Source: Theocolax elegans
Taxonomy: Eukaryota; Arthropoda; Insecta; Hymenoptera; Cerocephalidae
DNA: 64,000 bases
Reading direction: 5' to 3'
NCBI GenBank assembly: GCA_026168455.1
Contig: JANSJX010000011.1
Coordinates: 62,001-126,000 of the forward strand
Within the stretch, counting starts at the first letter, position 1, and every line of letters starts with the position of its first letter. Below are positions 60,656 through 64,000 of the stretch, one piece after another. A model generated the notes under the pieces. It ran no database searches. It was not told the DNA's origin and saw nothing but the letters and a program-made list of their open reading frames with translations. A program made the translations under genes and the position numbers.

Positions 60656-62909
60656 GGTATTAGAAAATTAACTAAGGAAGAGAATATTTATTTTTTATAA
60701 ATATAAAAGTAACTACTGTCTAATGTATCTTTGTAATTGTTTTATTTCGGGTGCGCCTTCATTCGCTATTATGCGGTAATATATATACATGTCTATCTCT
60801 TGTTCTCTGTTGCTAAATGAATAAATACATAATTTTGGAAATTGCACAGTAGTCACTGAAAAATACAACCTTGTCTTTGCTCTAAGGGACCTTCACTGAA
60901 ATACTTTGTTACAGCTATCGCGACTTTTTGTCATTCTGTCGCTACCCTGACGAGGCGAAATCCATATGCGTAGCCTTATCGACGCGACATGGACGATGTA
61001 GCAGATCGCCGGATCGATATGCCAATTTCCAAAGCTAAAATTTACGCTATGAGGAAAAAACCGATCGTCCTCTAGTGTGTTACTTCAAAAATATACTAAA
61101 CAAAATATAACATTTCAGGTATCTGTGAGGTAATTCTGACATTCCAAAATTTTAACTACCGTTCAATGAACCTTATAGTAATGTTCATTACCGAATCAGT
61201 ATCAACATACCAGCCGCAGATTCGATATGCGCACATCACCGGACCTCCTAAATTATTAAAAATCCTATCTTAGTGAACAATGTTTTAAATCGCTCTAGTA
61301 TATTAAAGTCGTCTACGACATACCTACATGTTAGTTCACCCATTAATTTATCTAGATCAAAGTCCCATTCCAGTCTATAATTTTAGAAATAACATTACAA
61401 TAGGAATTATTAAATTGTCTTGTGTGTAAATTAAGCAGTTAGTTATAATTCAAGTATCTCAGTTACCTTTAAGGTACTTAACACCATTAGTATTTCTTAC
61501 TTTATAAAATTTAAAACGAGCTACACGCTCCGTAACCTATATTTTTTACTTTGATTCAAATATTACTTCGTTTAATCCAATGCGCATGTGCTATGTTGTG
61601 AATACTCAAATGTGATGTATATTGTCTTCATTTTTGAAGATAAAAGATGAACTTTGATTAAAATCTCGAAACAATGACCAGTTATTTGTATGTAATTTTA
61701 GACTCAATTGTTACAACAGTTTAAAAAATATATTTTAAAATATTTAAGTTGTATTTTAATATCTTAATAAAAATTAGATATTTACGTATGTATTTTTAAA
61801 AGTAAATTTATCTGCAATGATTTTAATGAAATACTGAGTATTATAAATTGGCCACATTTTGTTATTTGTTTACCTTTAAATAAACTTTGGTAGCCGGAGT
61901 TTCAAAAAATTAAAACGTGTATTTTTCTGTTTAAAAGTGATCTGAGGTACTTAATTATGACCGAACTGTCAGGTCTCTTACGCTTATATGCGTACCCCGA
62001 ACTGTTAAAAGTTTAAATCGAACATTTTAATTGTCTCTGTAAAGTTTTTACGTACAAGATTTTACACATTTATCTTTAAAAATATCATTCTAATCACAAA
62101 GATGTAGAATAGGAAAAAGTTTTGTAATTTTAGACGATCATTTCGTCCATATAATGTATTTACTTAAAAATGATATTTAAGACAGTTTAATAAAAATTTA
62201 AAAAGTTTTTAAAAGTAATAAGCTGCAGATATCACAATATTATCAGATACATAAAAAATTATATGATTAATAATAGATTATATACGAGTGAATTTTAACC
62301 AATCTATAATCGTTAAGTATTACGAAATAAAATATTAAAATATTTATATATTATTAATGGTAAGAAATTTATGCGTATTTTCGTCACATAAAAAATTCAT
62401 AAACATCTGACATGTGTCACTCTTCGTTACAATAATTGCAAACACAGAGTAATAATTCAATACCGTAGAATAATATAAAAAAAATATTTCAAACTATTTT
62501 TTTTGTTGAGTGAATAGCAGTTTCTTCATTTTAGAATATGGAACCAAGTATAATGTTTAATAATAAATATTTTAAAATGTGCCGGAAAATAACGATAATA
62601 ACTTATATTTCCCCTTATCATAACCAAATATTTATGTATTTTATAAAATCATTTATACGTTTTTTAACCCAGTTAATATTTGTATCAATGGTAAATATAT
62701 CGGTTTCGAAAATATATATATATACTCCATAATAATTTATAAATGTATATTCTTTGCAGTTTGTGAAAATTATTGAAGAAGTTTATAAAAATATGATATA
62801 CGAGAATTTAACCGATCGCTCATTTTTTATAAAAACAATATTTAACTACATCGTACATTTATTTGCTGAGAAAAAGGTATTTTTTTAATTGCTTGTCATA
62901 TATATATAT
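60656..62909. other. Intergenic, nothing recognised
   Basis: AT-rich, 2.25 kb. A patch with more CG dinucleotides at 60930-61070 has no supportable frame. A 64-codon frame at 62538-62732 has no motif. Confidence 0.5.
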
Positions 62910-63905
62910 GGGGTATTCCACGTGAAGTGGTCCGATCAAAATTTTAAAATGCCCCAAATTTTGGGTACACATTGCAAATGTTTTTCAGAATACAGAAAAA
63001 AATTTTTAGGTACTGGAATCTATTTGCTCAAAAGTTATTCTAACCTCAAAAAGTGAATTTTTCCATATTTTTTTCAACACCAGCTGGGTTTACCGCTATA
63101 TAACTCAAAATCTATCAACTTTTACTATAGAACATTATATGTAACATTCGTTGCTAATTATGTCTAGAATTTATCCTTCTGGGTCAGAATTTCCAATCTC
63201 AAGGTTAATGACAAATAAACTACATGTCAACATTCAACTTAAAAAAAAACTAACTTCGCCACAATTGATTTTTTTATCCAAAAGTCCAAAAGAAAGCTTG
63301 GAGCAATACCTTTCAAATAGTCTGTAGCATTTTTATGGCCTTCAATTCTGAAAAAAGTTATGATAATTTAAAGAAAGACGAAAAATTCACAAAAATTAAC
63401 ATGGTATTTCCCATTTAAATTTTTAAAAAAATTTCGTCTTTCTTTAAATTATCATAACTTTTTGCAGAATTGAAGGCCATGAAAATGCTACAGACCATTT
63501 GAAAGGTATTGCTCCAAGCTTTCTTTTGGACTTTTGGATAAAAAAATCAATTGTGGCGAAGTTAGATTTTTTTTAAGTTGAATATTGACATGTAGTTTAT
63601 TTGTCATTAACCTTGAAATTAGAAATTCTAACCCAGAAGGATAAATTCTAGACATAATTAGCAACGAATGTTACATATAATGTTCTATAGTAAAAGTTGA
63701 TAGATTTTGAGTGAAATAGCGATGAACCCAGCTGGTGTTGAAAGAAACTGGAAAAAGTTCACTTTTTGAGGTTAGAATAACTTTTGAACTAATAAATTCC
63801 AGTACCTAAAAATTTTTTTCTGTATTCTGAAAAACATTTGCAATGTGTACCCAAAATTTGGGGCATTTTAAAATTTTGATCGGACCACTTCACGTGGAAT
63901 ACCCC
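62910..63905. mobile_element. 1-kb near-perfect palindrome, GGGGTATTCCACGTGAAGTGG family
   Basis: Ends read GGGGTATTCCACGTGAAGTG in inverted orientation; the arms of about 490 bp meet near 63408 (AAAGAAAGACGAAAAATTCA / inverse). TA repeats flank both sides (CATATATATATATG and its mirror). Single-arm relatives are at 24725-25250 and 25707-25718. No coding capacity. Confidence 0.85.
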
Positions 63906-64000
63906 ATATATATATCATTCCACTGTTTTTCGACAAAATCATGTGCACTTGAAATGCGTTATGTCCAAAGTACATTTTTCTTAAAGTACGTTAAATAAAA
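63906..64000. other. Window end, nothing recognised
   Basis: Ninety-five bases, starting with a TA tract that flanks the palindrome. Confidence 0.5.

Overview
This is an AT-rich, intron-bearing insect nuclear sequence that is dominated by transposable elements. It holds two recognisable host genes, both on the minus strand. The first (7147-16772) encodes a facilitated trehalose transporter-like sugar transporter (Tret1 type): five coding exons, 524 residues, with all major-facilitator sugar-porter motifs intact. The second (47927-50195) encodes a CYP307-family cytochrome P450 (spook/spookiest group of the Halloween ecdysteroid genes): three coding exons, 524 residues, with a TATA box upstream. 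Sugar transport for blood trehalose and moulting-hormone synthesis point to an insect. The order cannot be fixed from the sequence alone, although the compact genes and high AT content would suit Hymenoptera.

Layout. 1-7146: non-coding, with a hAT-type MITE carrying a perfect 8-bp target duplication, a Harbinger-like foldback, a small inverted-repeat element containing a hammerhead-like motif, and a palindromic MITE. 7147-16772: the sugar transporter, whose second intron carries a 5S-rRNA-derived SINE and a TTAA-type foldback MITE. 17510-17955: a GC-rich island, possibly its distal promoter or 5' exon. 19.6-31 kb: a repeat-dense intergenic region with a higher-order minisatellite, several MITEs, three long palindromes, a tRNA-derived SINE with clean target duplications, and a Foldback-like element whose arms are built of 27-28-bp subrepeats. 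31.7-38.2 kb: nested elements, in which an almost intact hAT transposon sits between gypsy-like fragments, next to a LINE endonuclease fragment. 38.6-46.7 kb: a second 5S-SINE, a decayed piggyBac, a tRNA-SINE, a TTAA MITE and another palindrome. 47.9-50.6 kb: the P450. 49.6-60.5 kb: a multi-copy nested duplication of the P450 first exon plus upstream DNA; some copies differ mainly by one-base indels, which looks more like an assembly artefact than biology. 60.5-64 kb: a MITE copy, quiet sequence and another 1-kb palindrome.

The most unusual structures are the hAT element whose ~170-bp inverted repeats each carry a complete pair of tRNA-like A and B boxes, the SINE whose head joins a tRNA-type A box to the 3' part of 5S rRNA, the Foldback-like element, and a group of related long palindromes flanked by TA repeats. 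All functional calls rest on reading motifs and splice sites by eye; no database or folding program was used.
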